From the NCBI RefSeq assembly GCF_043641665.1, contig NC_092194.1, positions 13,679,298-13,743,297 of the forward strand: 64,000 bases of DNA. The letters run 5' to 3'. This document shows, in pieces, positions 1 through 24,010 of the stretch (the first letter of the stretch is position 1; the number at the start of each line of letters is the position of its first letter). The stretch is from Enoplosus armatus (Eukaryota > Chordata > Actinopteri > Centrarchiformes > Enoplosidae). Position numbers and translations under genes: made by a program. The notes below the pieces were generated by a model. The model worked only from the letters and a program-made list of their open reading frames with translations. It was not told the origin of the DNA and ran no database searches.

Positions 1-585
1 AAGCTTGATACATAGTGTAAAGTGTAAGTAACCAAGTATCAAATATTGAATCAAACTTCTGTTGTTCTTCACTCAAAACACTTTTTTTGCTGTTGAAATG
101 AGGATGTATTTCTGGGTTTTTTATATGTACTGTATTTCTCATTTTATGTACAGTATTTCTCGTTTTAGCACATCCACAATGGTTTTTAATATCATAATAA
201 TTAGTTGAAGTGCTTTTCAACAGTCACGCATTGTTTCCAAGACCAACTTTTTCTCTCTGAATTCACCACTTTGCATCAGTGTTCACTGACAGTAGCCTCA
301 ATAAGCAGAACTACAATGCAGCCACATTTGAGTACAGGATGCTACTCATCCTCATCCTCATCTTTAATGGTAAAAAATCGTGCTCTCTTGTAAGCTATGG
401 CCCTCTCACATACCTCACAATTAAGTGCAGTGAGTCTTTGCCTGTTCTCTTGGGGCTACCCAGAGTCATTTGAGGACATGAAACAAATAACACAGCAGGT
501 TGGAGTTAGGGTTGCTGCCAGTGACTACACAGTGCAGAGGAGACTATTTCCTGTGTCTAGTCATTATTTCATTGCCTGTTGGCAG
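1..585 (+). other. SPATA7 intronic sequence at window start
   Basis: No coding exon could be supported here. The first supported SPATA7 exon begins at 586 and needs one base (G) from an earlier exon to complete its first codon, so this stretch is read as intron. The earlier coding exons may lie outside the window. The stretch is AT-rich, and its short ORFs show no convincing similarity to the SPATA7 N terminus. The first six bases form a HindIII site. Confidence 0.6.
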
Positions 586-3500
586 ACAATGACCAGATCA
601 GACAGGAGCGGTTGAGGAAAGGGGGTCGTCCTCAGTCAGCCCACTCTCTCTCACAGAGGAATAGCAGAGCCTCCTGCTCTTCAGCCCAGGTAAGAAATCA
701 AGTCACTGTTGTGTTTCTCATTGCTTCATGTGATGCCAGTGTATCTTCAGCAGTAGCCATGGCATTGCCTGAAAACTTTGATCACAAGCGTTCAAAGCTT
801 TAAATGCAAAGCCTGTATTATTTGTCGTTCAAACGTTTTCATTATGTACAATATCTGATTCAATACTTGTTTGTTTTTTAGAGTAGATTATCTGTGCAGT
901 ATGATGACAGCCCCTACGTTTGCTCAAGGAGTTCCTCGGTCTCCAGCCCAAGGTTCAGCACCTCTTTTCATGCCAAGGAGATAGTTTATCCGTCGTTTAA
1001 AGTCAGTTCACATAACCAGTCTCATCACATTCGCCCAGCATCAGAAATAAAGTACCGGAGCCCAGAGGCAACTTCTCACAGAAAGCAGTCAGCGTGTTCA
1101 CTGGCAGCTTCGGGGGATCAGAGTTGCTACAAGACTTTCCAGGACCCCGTTCAGAAGACATACAGTGGAGACCTGCTCCAGAAACATTCACAGCACTTTA
1201 CCCAAGACAAACCTTTCATTCCTAAGACCCTGAAATCAGATAAGAGTTCGTACCTGTCAAAATATCGCTACTACAGAGCACCGCGGAGGAAACCTACTCA
1301 GGATGGCACCAACTCGAGATTGATGCGACAGGAGACATATCATGGAAGGTACTTAGCAAAAATCTCAGTGAGTCTCAAAGGAAAACAATGGATATGTCTT
1401 TAAAACAGTTTACTTAATATGTGCAAAGTGTGTTCTAATGCGTTAAAAATAACTTCTATCTTTTATATGCAGCACAAAAACCAAGGAATACACACAGGAA
1501 TTTTATGAGCCATCTCAGGTAATTTTGAGGATTTAATTTGATTATTCAGACATTTTTTTATGCATCTAACGCTACCTTCCCTTTTTAAGTCATGACAAAT
1601 GTCCATCACATGTTATCAAAGTGATTCTTCGAGTTGCCTACTTAGTATGATCAGGAGCCAAATGTATTTGCAATGTAATCATTTCATGATGATATAAGAT
1701 GTAGCATTCAGAGTTTATTGTTTGTGAAGCTTTAACCATCAGATATTTGGCACTTTATTCATTATTAAGTTGAGTATTAATTCCTGATTATCAAAATTTA
1801 AATCAACAATTATATTGTTAACTGTTAATTAATCCATTAGCTAATCCATTTATTATTATCCATTAATTTATCCATTTTTCTATCATGTGTTAAAGTGGTT
1901 GGATTGACATATAAATGTATTTTCTCACATCATTAGTGATAAGTGATCATGGCTTTGGTGCTTGCACTCTACTTCCTAAACTTCACTTAAGATATACTTT
2001 ATAAAATATGGTTTATACCAGGCCTAAAAACTGAACCTCAGTTGTTATCGCATAATTATATCAGTGAAGATGACAAGTTTAATATTACCCACACTGACTG
2101 AACCGGATGTCATTCTCTGGTACAGTATCCAAATAAAGACTATGAAAAATAGTGCAGTATAGTTATATATTGCTCAAGATCAGTCATCCTTGCATGATTT
2201 ATTGTCCCTTTAAACCATAAAGAACTGAAGTGTTCACAGCCACATTAAACATTTGATTATTAGATAGCCTTGACGATATTGAATATCCCTTCTCATTTTA
2301 CAGCCCTCTTTGTTTTACAGGGATTTAATACAGACCATGAGTGGTCTGAGGATGAGTTCAATGGCACATATTTCTCAGCGTCTAGACAACACAGTCGAGC
2401 AAACAAGAGCAGAGACCGGGATTTCTTTGACTCCTCATCCAGGTAAAATCAGAAAAGTTGAAATACTATGTTGCATTTTTAGCATAATGTTATACTTTTG
2501 TGTATTTTCTGTGTAAAGTTCTAAAATAATTGAAGCCTCATCTTTTAGGGTCTCACCAGAAGGCGGGAAATCACCCATTATGAAGAGTGTATCTAAAGAG
2601 TAAGCTCTCTTTGATAATGTCTGATGCTTATGTAGCTTTTAATTTATATAGTGGAAAATTATTGTGATGCTTCAGTGAATCTTAAGAACATCTAAGATAA
2701 TGTTGTGTCTGTGGAGTGAATAATTCTTGTCTGTTCTTCAACAGGGAAGAAGAATTAATGTACCTTGAATTCATTTCTGCTGTAACAGAGGATATCTTGT
2801 CCAGGGGGCACATCTCTGACAGGTTTGTCATTTTTTCTATTTTCTTTCTCAATAGCTACAGCATGTGTCTCATAATTGAGTAGATTGTGGACAGTGGCTT
2901 GTACCTGTTACTACCTCCCTTACTGTAGTGTAATTGTCTATGTCTTCTGCAAGGGTCCTAGACAGGGTGACAAAGCGTCATATTGACATGAATCTGCATC
3001 ATCTTGATGAGGTGAGTATATAACTTCATGCAGAATACCAAGTATGTTAAGTTAAGTCTTGTTTAAGTGTTCAGGTTACAGCTTTAAATAAATATTTGAA
3101 AAAGAGGTTGTCACAAAGGTCTAAACTTCTTCTCGTGCATCTGATTGTATTGTTTGCTTTTAGGGTAAAATGCGCCACCTTCTGGAAGTGCTGCGTAAGG
3201 ATTTTGAAGAGCCAACCAACATATCCACCTCCAGTACAGAGCTTGAAAAAAAGGAGAATGGTCTGCTCGATACATTCTTACCACATCTGGAATCAGCGGG
3301 GAAACAAGTGAAGACCAAAGAAGACAATGACCTGTTCCCCTATGCATCACTAATTAAATACTGCGATTCACCAGTTTATGCTGATCCCTTATTGGTGTCT
3401 ACACCCTTATGCTCTCCTGAAAGGACTGTTTCACCAACTAAAACAAATGAAAAGGATGGAGACAGTGACAATCTGGAAAAGGGCATTAGCTCTCCTCTGC

Positions 3501-3811
3501 TCAGTGAGCAAGTTTCTGATAATACAGGAATCGGCGAAGAGCACTTTCATCAAAATCAAATAGGCACAACTGTTACAAACAAAGAAGTCAGCAAGGACAG
3601 CCATGAATACACCACTTTAGCCAGTGACAAAGGATTTCATCAAGACCAAGCTGAGGTCAGCTACGATGGACAATCTGAAGAACTTGAGGATCTGGGGAGA
3701 AGTTTGTCAGAGTCGCTTCATGTGTCGAACAATACACACTACAATAATGTGGAGACTGCCACTGAGCAACACACAAATACAGTTGCTTCTGTCAGTGATG
3801 ACGAATTCTGA
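586..3811 (+). CDS. spata7: Spermatogenesis-associated protein 7 (5'-partial)
   Basis: SPATA7 acts at the photoreceptor connecting cilium; human mutations cause Leber congenital amaurosis 3 and retinitis pigmentosa. Eight coding exons join in frame: 586-689, 882-1348, 1473-1518, 2321-2442, 2549-2599, 2745-2822, 2954-3011 and 3164-3811 (stop TGA 3809-3811). All have GT donors and AG acceptors, and they give about 523 codons. Recognisable conserved blocks are YSGDLLQKHS with KTLKSDKSSYLSKYRYY (exon 882-1348), EEELMYLEFISAVTEDIL (2745-2822), RVLDRVTKRHIDMNLHHLDE (2954-3011) and GKMRHLLEVL (3164 on). The acidic, Ser/Thr-rich C-terminal tail diverges from mammals. The N terminus is missing because the window starts inside the gene. 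At 2301-2320 two AG acceptors lie 17 nt apart; only the downstream one keeps the frame. Identity rests on recalled human sequence. Confidence 0.9.
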
Positions 3812-4440
3812 GTTTTGCTGTATTCAGGGATTAATTGTCCTTTTAATGTTTATGTTACCAAATGAGTGTTTTTCTCAGAGAGAAATGGAATATTTGAAAT
3901 ATCTGAAAGTATACATTTGTAAATGTGATTTAACACTGGTTGTGTTTTCCATGTTTTTACAAGCCCCACCAGTGTGGTAGTTCTGTTCGGCTTTCTTATC
4001 TTCTTTCAAAAGCACAATGAAATTTGCATATAAGCAAACAAAGTGTTGCGAGTACATCAGAGACTTGAATGTCTCATTTTGGATATTGTAAAGTGGGCAC
4101 ATACTTGAGTTGTAATGCTCTAAATTTAAAAAAATCAATCAATGGTAACTAGTTAGCAAATTTGCAAAGGGTAGCCCTTAGCATTGCACTGATGTCAGAT
4201 GTGTGGAATTAGCGGTATCCATTAGTTTGAGTGGATTGCAGAGAGTGTGCCCAGTCAGTTTTTAATACAGCATGATGTAGCTGCAGTTTACATTTTCAGA
4301 TTTCTAGAAAAACTATTGTTATAAAGAAACGTATAAACTATATAAATATGTTTGACTTGACATATGCCTCTGACATGTAGGTATAGGAGTGGACTGTCAC
4401 CATAAAGTGTCTTTACAATTGCAATAAATGTTCTATTATT
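3812..4440 (+). other. spata7: SPATA7 3' UTR (probable)
   Basis: AT-rich non-coding sequence runs from the SPATA7 stop codon to the first clear AATAAA. ORFs inside it on either strand are short and have no family features. The 3' boundary is inferred from the signal at 4423. Confidence 0.5.
4423..4428 (+). terminator. SPATA7 poly(A) signal candidate
   Basis: AATAAA occurs about 610 bp after the SPATA7 stop codon and before the PTPN21 promoter region. It is the best canonical signal in the interval, so cleavage would fall near 4440-4455. Confidence 0.5.
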
Positions 4441-4599
4441 CTGCTTCTTGTATGCTTGCATCTGGTTATTAAGACTGTATTTACAAACTGGTAATAATAA
4501 CTCTAAGTCTGCAACCAGCAGCAAAACCAGCGCGGCCATTATTACCATATTTGAGCCGTTTTGCAAACAATTACACATGGAAACGCTTTAACCATTGCA

Positions 4600-6137
4600 C
4601 AATATTCGGTGTTTGCGATTACAGCTGTCAGTCGATGTAAAAGGTAAACAGACAGGTCAGCGACCAGCAGTTCCAGGCAGCTGTCCCATTTCTGGCATTT
4701 TCACCGCTCGGCATTCCAGCTGTCTGATGTCATAGCTCTGAAAACCTCCGTGTATTCCTCCGCCACTGAGGCACTACAATGCATTTTGAAGCGTCTATTC
4801 GAGGAAGTACGGCAAACCATGTATTTTGTATAACGTTATTGATGAGTCAGAGTATATTACTATGTAAATCGGTGACTTATCGATTGCTGAAGTAAAGTTA
4901 TAGAGCTATAGAGTCGCGGATGCAGACGGAATACGCTTGTGGCTCTTCCAATCCCAGGAAGCGAAACACGCTTGGAAGTTGAGTGAACTGTCGGACCAAG
5001 AGGCATGGGGTGATACGTTAGTTTGGATCCATAAACAAACTACAGACAAATGAGCGGTCTCTAATTCCGAGGAATATCCGAAAAGTATAAATCCATTGAC
5101 CTTGATGGTGGAATCCCTTAGGACCGAACCCTTGTTGGACTACTAAATTGCATCTGGTGGCTAACGGTAACGTCAACGTTTTTGCCCAAAATATTTACCG
5201 GCGACGTCAGCTTCCCAAGGGTGTCGGCTATTTGCTGGAACACAAGTTAGCACGCTAGCGTTAAAGCTAATTTGGTTGTAGTTAACGATTAATGTTAAGG
5301 AGATATCAAAACTACCAATGAAAAGTAGCTAACGCTAGTTAGTCCAGGAAATGTCAAACATTTGGGACAAACTTCTTTGAACTTTAGTAAGTTAAGTTAT
5401 AACGTAGATAGTTTGCAATGAGATGGATGCATGGTTGAGGTGGACAGCAGCAGGGATTTTTGCAGTGTTGTGTTCGACTTTAGTAGCTCGCTGCGTATTG
5501 AAACTGGTTGGTGTTTGGATCAGACTATTCACCGGAAGGGGATTAATCTAACCACAAGCTTGGAATAATGGCTAGCAAACCTAATTATAGACAACATTAA
5601 TTACGCAGGCCAGGCAAGTTAGCCTTCTATAAATAGCTGTAAGTCAATAGGCTTGCTTGAAATGATTTTCAGTTTCCAGTTTTAAAAACCATTAACTCTT
5701 AAAGAACTTAGAGAAATGTTAACGTTAATCGAGTCCATTTAGTTGCGAATCCGAGATAGCTAAATCAGGTAATTTAAAACAAGATGCCGTATTTAAGAGG
5801 CTTACTTTACCATAAGTCTTGTGTTTGTCTAGTCTGGCGTCTGTTTCAGGGTGACAGACCAGGTGTGAAGACTTGTATGATGTGCTAAAGTATCTTAACA
5901 GATTCTTTAGTGATGAGTATGGTCACTAAAGTTGTGATTCACCTTGTTTTGCTTTTTCTTTTGCTGTGTATTGTAGTATTTTGGAGATGTTTTGACATGT
6001 TTCTTGTCTCACTTTGCAGATCTACCTGTTGATGATGAACTTCATGACTTTGAACATTAACACAATTTCCGAGGGGGCAGCAAGGAGAGTCATTCTCTGG
6101 ACTAAGTGAAGACCTCCCTCTTGAAGAAGTGTGAAAC
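4600..6137 (+). promoter_or_regulatory. PTPN21 promoter and 5' UTR region
   Basis: This interval between the SPATA7 poly(A) signal and the PTPN21 start codon is richer in CpG than its surroundings. It contains a CRE-like GACGTCA (about 5204-5210) and the palindromes TAACGTTA (4831-4838) and TTAACGTTAA (5719-5728). An acceptor-like site at 6018-6019 suggests that the exon carrying the start codon begins at about 6020, so one or more non-coding first exons should lie upstream. The transcription start was not resolved. Confidence 0.45.
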
Positions 6138-18493
<12,356 letters not shown>

Positions 18494-20490
18494 GCACAAG
18501 TGTCTGTCCGCCCCAACATATAGTCCTCAGAGATGATTGTGGGATGGAGTTTGCTCCAGGTTTATAGCAAACTGCACCGTGAAGATGCAGATTTATGTAC
18601 CGGTTCACTGTAGCGGTCAGTATTTGGTGGTGTTGAATCAGGTAAGGCTGCAGGAATGATGAAGCGATACCACATGAAGGAGCATAAAGACTTATGACCT
18701 GCCTCTAAACAGTATTATATATATATATTATTTTTTACATACATTATTGCTTAATGATGCCCAGCACTTTTACAGTACTTTGTACATAATGAACCAATGT
18801 TAAGCTGAATTAAAAAGTCTCTAATATAGATGTGTATCAAAAACGGTTGTATTCTCATTTGACTAAGGTCATGTTTTAAATGAATATGTTTTGGATTGCC
18901 GCTTGGTAACTATTGGTTCTGATAATGAAAGACTTTTCTACAGTAATGAAGACAGAGTGGATAAAGCTCAGAGTTCAGATGGACTTTAGCTTTTGTCATG
19001 TGGCCTCTGGTGGTACAGACATGTTTGTCCCTGCATTTAACTTAATGAGAATATGTAGATTTACATTTAACAGAATGATAACAATGTATAGCCCCTGATT
19101 CGGCTGTGCTAGTTAGTATGGGAAATCTATCCAAACAAAGTACATCACGAAGAGGACGAAACGATGGATTGGTCTTTGTAAAACACTGGATTGATGGGAA
19201 GTAGAAATGCGTTTAGTTGACGAGCGAAGAAAAAGAAAGACAGTGCAGGTTTTTGGGGTTGAGAGTAAAACTGGAAAATTAGTTTTATACTGTTCATTTT
19301 CCTCCCTTTTTGTATCATGAGAACTCTTGAGTGCTGGATTTGAGCATCATCAATATGCTTCAAAATATTTTGTCAAGACAAAGTGCCTAAATATCTGCAT
19401 TGTAAAGCTGAAAGGGCTGTGTATTCTTGCATAATATGAAGGAAATTTGGAAGTTTTGTCATTTGCTGTCATTTAATGCTTGTTTGATTGCAGTGATATG
19501 TTTTATTAATGCCAGTTGATATATTTAAGAAACGCCCCGGCATGAAGCACAAGGACTGCAAACAATAATGATGGTGATAATTCTTGAATTTGACTTCGAT
19601 CCTTTAAGTTGTGACAGTTGGGCCTTAGTTTCATTGTTTAGTGTGTATATATAAATTGGGGCGATGAGGCTGTTTGTCAGTATTCAGATGTAACTGAGTG
19701 CTGTGCAGCGTGTTGGCTGTAGCCCGAGGGACAGCTCTAGTTACAGTATTCTGCCTGCCACGCTTGTTTTCACTCCAGTGAGAAATGTCCCTCTGCAGAG
19801 ACACTTCCTGCTGTTACAAATGGCTTCCTCACTAGTAAACAATTGCACATTTGTGTAAAAGGAGCCGTTTCCTGCTGCAGCTATAGGTAGTATTAAGAGC
19901 TCAAATATGAAGTGCACCTGTATAGAAACAGAGCTTACAGGCATGGAAAAGTTTACATGAAGTGAAATATCTTTTTAATGATGTTAATTAGAAATCGTTT
20001 GCCTATATTATCAATTCAAGGCGCCAACTTAATTTATAATGTGGCCAAAGTGAAGTGATTGTTAGTCCCTCATTTGTCTTACCCTGATGTTTTTGTTGTT
20101 GGTGTCAGACGCTTGGGCAGTGATCTTAACTGGAGAAAAATACGTCTTAACTGATGTTGAGATGCGTTTTAACTGGATCTTTTTAAAACCCATATGAATT
20201 TGCTTCAGATTGTGTTTTTTGGTTTTAATATACTGATTGAGTCTTAGTGTGGAGACTGAAAAGAGTGATTTTTGTGGCCAAGGTGCAACTGTTTTGTCCA
20301 TGTACAGGTATGTTGTTCATAATGTACACAATGTAAAATTCTGCTTTAATGAATATTGGTTATTGTACAAACTATGTATAAACTGTATCTATTGAACACA
20401 AAATGGTATGCCATTGGAAAAAAAACAAGTGTAGAAAATCTTTTCAGCCAAGAATAAATATTTGGAAATAAACCATTTTTTCTCTTTTCT
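18494..20490 (+). other. ptpn21: PTPN21 3' UTR
   Basis: About 2 kb of AT-rich sequence lies between the PTPN21 stop codon and two AATAAA signals at 20453-20472. No frame in it looks coding. A short (TA)n stretch occurs at about 18715-18730. Confidence 0.7.
20453..20472 (+). terminator. PTPN21 poly(A) signals (two AATAAA)
   Basis: Two AATAAA hexamers (20453-20458 and 20467-20472) are followed by a T-rich stretch, as expected for a cleavage site near 20490. They mark the 3' end of PTPN21, facing the FAM98B 3' end. Confidence 0.75.
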
Positions 20491-20540
20491 ATTCAATTCT
20501 AAATCACCTGCTGTGTTCCTCAGATTACATCAGTCTATCA

Positions 20541-20553
20541 CGCCACCTTGTGG
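20541..20553 (-). promoter_or_regulatory. CTCF-like core motif between convergent genes
   Basis: Read on the minus strand this is CCACAAGGTGGCG, which fits the CTCF core CCASYAGRKGGCR except for one position. It lies in the roughly 125-bp gap between the predicted cleavage sites of PTPN21 and FAM98B. Motif match only; occupancy is unknown. Confidence 0.3.
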
Positions 20554-20614
20554 TAGGATTTTGCCAGTGGCGCTCCATGTCTGTATCTTACTTACAACAA
20601 CATAAGAGAGTTTA

Positions 20615-21364
20615 CATTATTAGAAAAGATCTTTATTGGATAAATTCAGAGGTGAAAACAGATCACAGTCGTCATAGCTGGTACAGAATCTTCAAGAAAA
20701 GGAGGTGAGAGCTGATGTGTTTCAGTCCAAGTGTCTTGTTCTTGAGAGGGAGGCAGAGGATCACACAATATCCTGTGTTTTAGTCCGCCCTTCTTACAGT
20801 GTCCTCAGCTTGTTCTCCAACAGGCAGCAGTGGTCTCAGTCATCAGGGTGCAAACTGACAGCCCGGGAAAGATTGCATGTCCACAGGTTTTACGGACATC
20901 ATCTTCAACGTCCTTCACTCTAGCCTTAAAGTTCTCTTACATAAGCTTAAAAGCAAAAGGTTTAGAGTAAAGAGGAACAGGTATGTAGTGTCTTTGTCGC
21001 TCTTTTCAGTGTTCATTTTCCTCTAGTACATGAACCTAGTCGCATGAACGCAAGCTGTGTCCTAGTAAGTAATATGGGTTTGGGACACAGTTACAGTATC
21101 ATGTCTCTGCATGTTAAATCATTTGATCTTGTCATTTGGTTTTGGACAAAAAAGTACTCGTAATGATGTTACAGTAATACTGGTGTTTTCATCTCAAAAA
21201 CACAGAATATTTAAAAAAGCTAAATGAAACACTAATGAAAGTAAAAATAGGAGCATCAGATAAAAGGGTTTTCTTGCTCATCAGAAAACAGAATTGAGTT
21301 CATGTGAAACACGACGTCTGGATCACTTAAAGAAAACTCCAACACGAGAGAATATCCATACAAA
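20615..21364 (-). other. fam98b: FAM98B 3' UTR
   Basis: Non-coding sequence runs from the FAM98B stop codon down to the minus-strand AATAAA at 20637-20632. No alternative coding frame with family features is present. The end position is estimated from the signal. Confidence 0.65.
20632..20637 (-). terminator. FAM98B poly(A) signal
   Basis: TTTATT on the plus strand gives AATAAA on the minus strand, about 730 bp after the FAM98B stop codon. It faces the PTPN21 poly(A) signals about 160 bp away. Confidence 0.7.
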
Positions 21365-23809
21365 TTAATACTGGTACCGTCCTCTTTTTCCTCCATAACT
21401 TCCATGTCCTCCTTGATTCCATCCACCTCTCCAACCTCCTCCTCCCCAGCCACCTCCTCCTCTTCCACCACCACCACGGCCTCCCCAGCCACCACCTCCT
21501 CCGCCATCTTGTCTTTTTTGCCAGGGCGGCATCTCAGGAGTCGGGGCTTGTATCTCTGAGGGACGGCCTCCTCTGTCCGGGACTCTCCCCATCAGGATCT
21601 GTGGATAAGCGAGAAGACGAGATGTTTGTGTCAGAGGAAGACATCAGATTGAAGGCAAACGCCTGAGGAACACGGAAAGGTTCTTCTTTACCTTGTTGAC
21701 AGCACAACTTGTGTTCTCCCTGCTGGAGCCACTGCTGGTCTTCACCACGTTGCAGATGTCTTCTCTGGCAGCCAGCAGCTCGGCCATGTCCACTGTGGAC
21801 TGGGGCCTCAGAGAGTGTCTCCTGGGCTGGTAGGCCCTCGCCATGCTGTCCACCTTTACCTAACAAACCACAGGCACACATATGATAAAATCAGCCTCTA
21901 ATAAAAATAGGGCAAAAGAAGATTCCTAGAAAAATTATAGTAATTTCCATCAGTTTAGATTCCCCTGTCATGGAGAAAGAGGTCACGTTTAATGAGTTAC
22001 TATATGAACGTGCCTTGGCTCTGTCTGACCACCCAAACGACTGAACTGTGACGTCCAGCCGCTTGATCAGCATCCTGCGCCGACACTCGTACTCTGAACA
22101 CAGAACTGTGTTTATGCTGTGCAACTTCTCCTGCAGAGATATAAAAAGACAAAATGAGGTCAATTCAAATAAACTGTTACTATTCAGATGCAATAGTTCA
22201 TATCATTTATGTATGGTGTATTTCAGATGCTCATCTACTTACCCATTGTTCACTGGAGAGAGGTTTCTTTAGCACCGGGTTTCCAATTGAGCCATTTGGA
22301 AGCTCTTTAAGGAGTTCATCAACCTGCAGTGATGCACAGGGTTTAATGCATTAGCACAATACAAAAGACGGAAAAATATTCATACAGTATGCTTGTAATT
22401 AATAGAAACAGGGCGGACCAAAGAAGGCCAAAAAACACGCTAACTACAATACATGCAAGCAGCATGCAAAGTACGTACTACACTGAATTCTATTGTAATT
22501 ACAATACAAACAATGTCTTCATTAATTATTTTACTTCATCTATAAACATTTTATTACAATTGTTAAAATCAGTACAAAACAATGAAGCAGTCATATCTAA
22601 AATGGCACAATACAACGCATGAACAGGTGCAATTCAATGTATAACTGTATAAGTCAAGTGTACTGGTTATTTAATTGTCGATTGTATTGTGAAGGACAGA
22701 ATCAAAAAGGAAGGTCCCCCAAGCTTTAAGAAACCTCAAAGCCTCAAACACTGCGAGTTAGCCTTGAGTTATGAAAGTAAAGCAAAAAGACTATTAGTAA
22801 AAAAAATGTTATCCTCTATTATCACAACAAAGATTCTCACAGGATCATTTTGAAGTCCTTAATATGAATGTACTGTATTTAATAGTCCCACCTTGTCTTG
22901 GACTTGAGAGAAAACCCCTGCTGCGTCCTGTCCTCTGGGCTCTGGTAGGTTCAGTGTTTCACGGATTGCCAGGAGCTCCTGATCCGCAGAACTCTCTTCT
23001 TGTTGTTTGTCAGAGGCTGGTCTGCTCCTCACAATCTGAGCCGCCTGGAGCTCGGAGCTTAGAAACACTTCACAAGAGACACAAAAATACTGAAGACATC
23101 CTTAAGTTCAGAACTGACCACACAGAGAGCTTGGGTCACAATGATTGGAATAAAGGAGCACGACTGACGACATACAGACAAACTTGAGGTGATCTTTTGC
23201 ACTTCGCACTCTGCCCTTGAGAATCCCTGAAACGACTTCTTCATAAGGACAGTGCAGCTCCTTCAGCAAACCACTCACCTCCACCTGGAGGCTGTCTATG
23301 TCGCCTGGAGAGGAGGACAGGGAGAAACACAGGTCCAGTGTGAGAGAAAAATACGTTTCTACAGTTTAGAGCGACAGAACCAAGTGTGAATAGATGTGGC
23401 TCACCCGGACCGGAAGTAACGCTCTCCTCCAGATCACACAGCGGCTTTAACCTGGATGCCAGCCACCTGCAGAGGTCCACATAGTCAGGAGAGGACAGGC
23501 CTCCCTCAGCGGCTGCGAGCAGCACCTTCTCCTCCAGCAGAGGGCCGTCATAGCTGAGCACCGTTAACGTCACATTAGCAGAGAGGAGTCACATTAGCAC
23601 CAGACCACCCAGATGTTAGAGAGACGTATCATTTTAACAAGTTACTTTACGACAAGCTGCAACAGCCACTCTTGATTATAGACACAGAATGAGGACATGA
23701 CTGACTGTGAAGCTACCTATACATGCAGAGCTAAACAAGTACCGCAGGATGCTAACAGTGAATTAGCTTACCCAAGCTGCTCTAACGAGTCCAAAATGTC
23801 ACACTCCAT
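21365..23809 (-). CDS. fam98b: FAM98B, tRNA-ligase complex subunit
   Basis: FAM98B is a subunit of the vertebrate tRNA splicing ligase complex with RTCB, DDX1, RTRAF and ASHWIN. Eight minus-strand exons join in frame: 23809-23772, 23553-23405, 23304-23176, 23067-22892, 22323-22243, 22130-22014, 21859-21692 and 21598-21365 (stop 21367-21365). The total is 1092 nt, or 363 aa. The start MECDILDSLEQLGYDGPLL matches the family N terminus. Further landmarks are CRWLASRLKPLCDLEESV, YECRRRMLIKRLDVTVQSF with GWSDRAK, and GRVPDRGGRPSEI followed by PPWQKRQ. The end is a Gly/Trp/Arg-rich tail of about 50 residues, shorter than in human. The intron after 22014 appears to have a GC donor; the other introns are GT-AG. 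FAM98A is less likely given the neighbour SPRED1 and the N-terminal sequence. Confidence 0.92.
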
Positions 23810-24010
23810 GGCTGAATCCGCGAGTGTTTTTACATGCGTTAGTCTACATAAAACATGACGACGTTACAGGTACAACAATGTCAGCGTACACCGTTTCTGC
23901 ACCCATTCATTTCTGCGATGCTGCTCTATCATGCCTCCTTGCTTGTTCCGGTTACGCACGTGAGTCGGAGTGAAACGTGTGACTCCCAACCTATGGTTCC
24001 GCTGCAATGG
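23810..24010 (-). promoter_or_regulatory. FAM98B 5' UTR and promoter
   Basis: Sequence immediately upstream of the FAM98B ATG carries several CpGs, including GACGACGTTAC near 23858, in an otherwise AT-rich area. No TATA box is evident. Boundaries are a guess. Confidence 0.4.

Noticed and set aside
279..330. FTDSS peptide resembling the CTDSS motif of the SPATA7 N terminus
   Set aside because: Similarity stops after five residues, no donor site follows in a suitable place, and it does not join in frame to the exon at 586.
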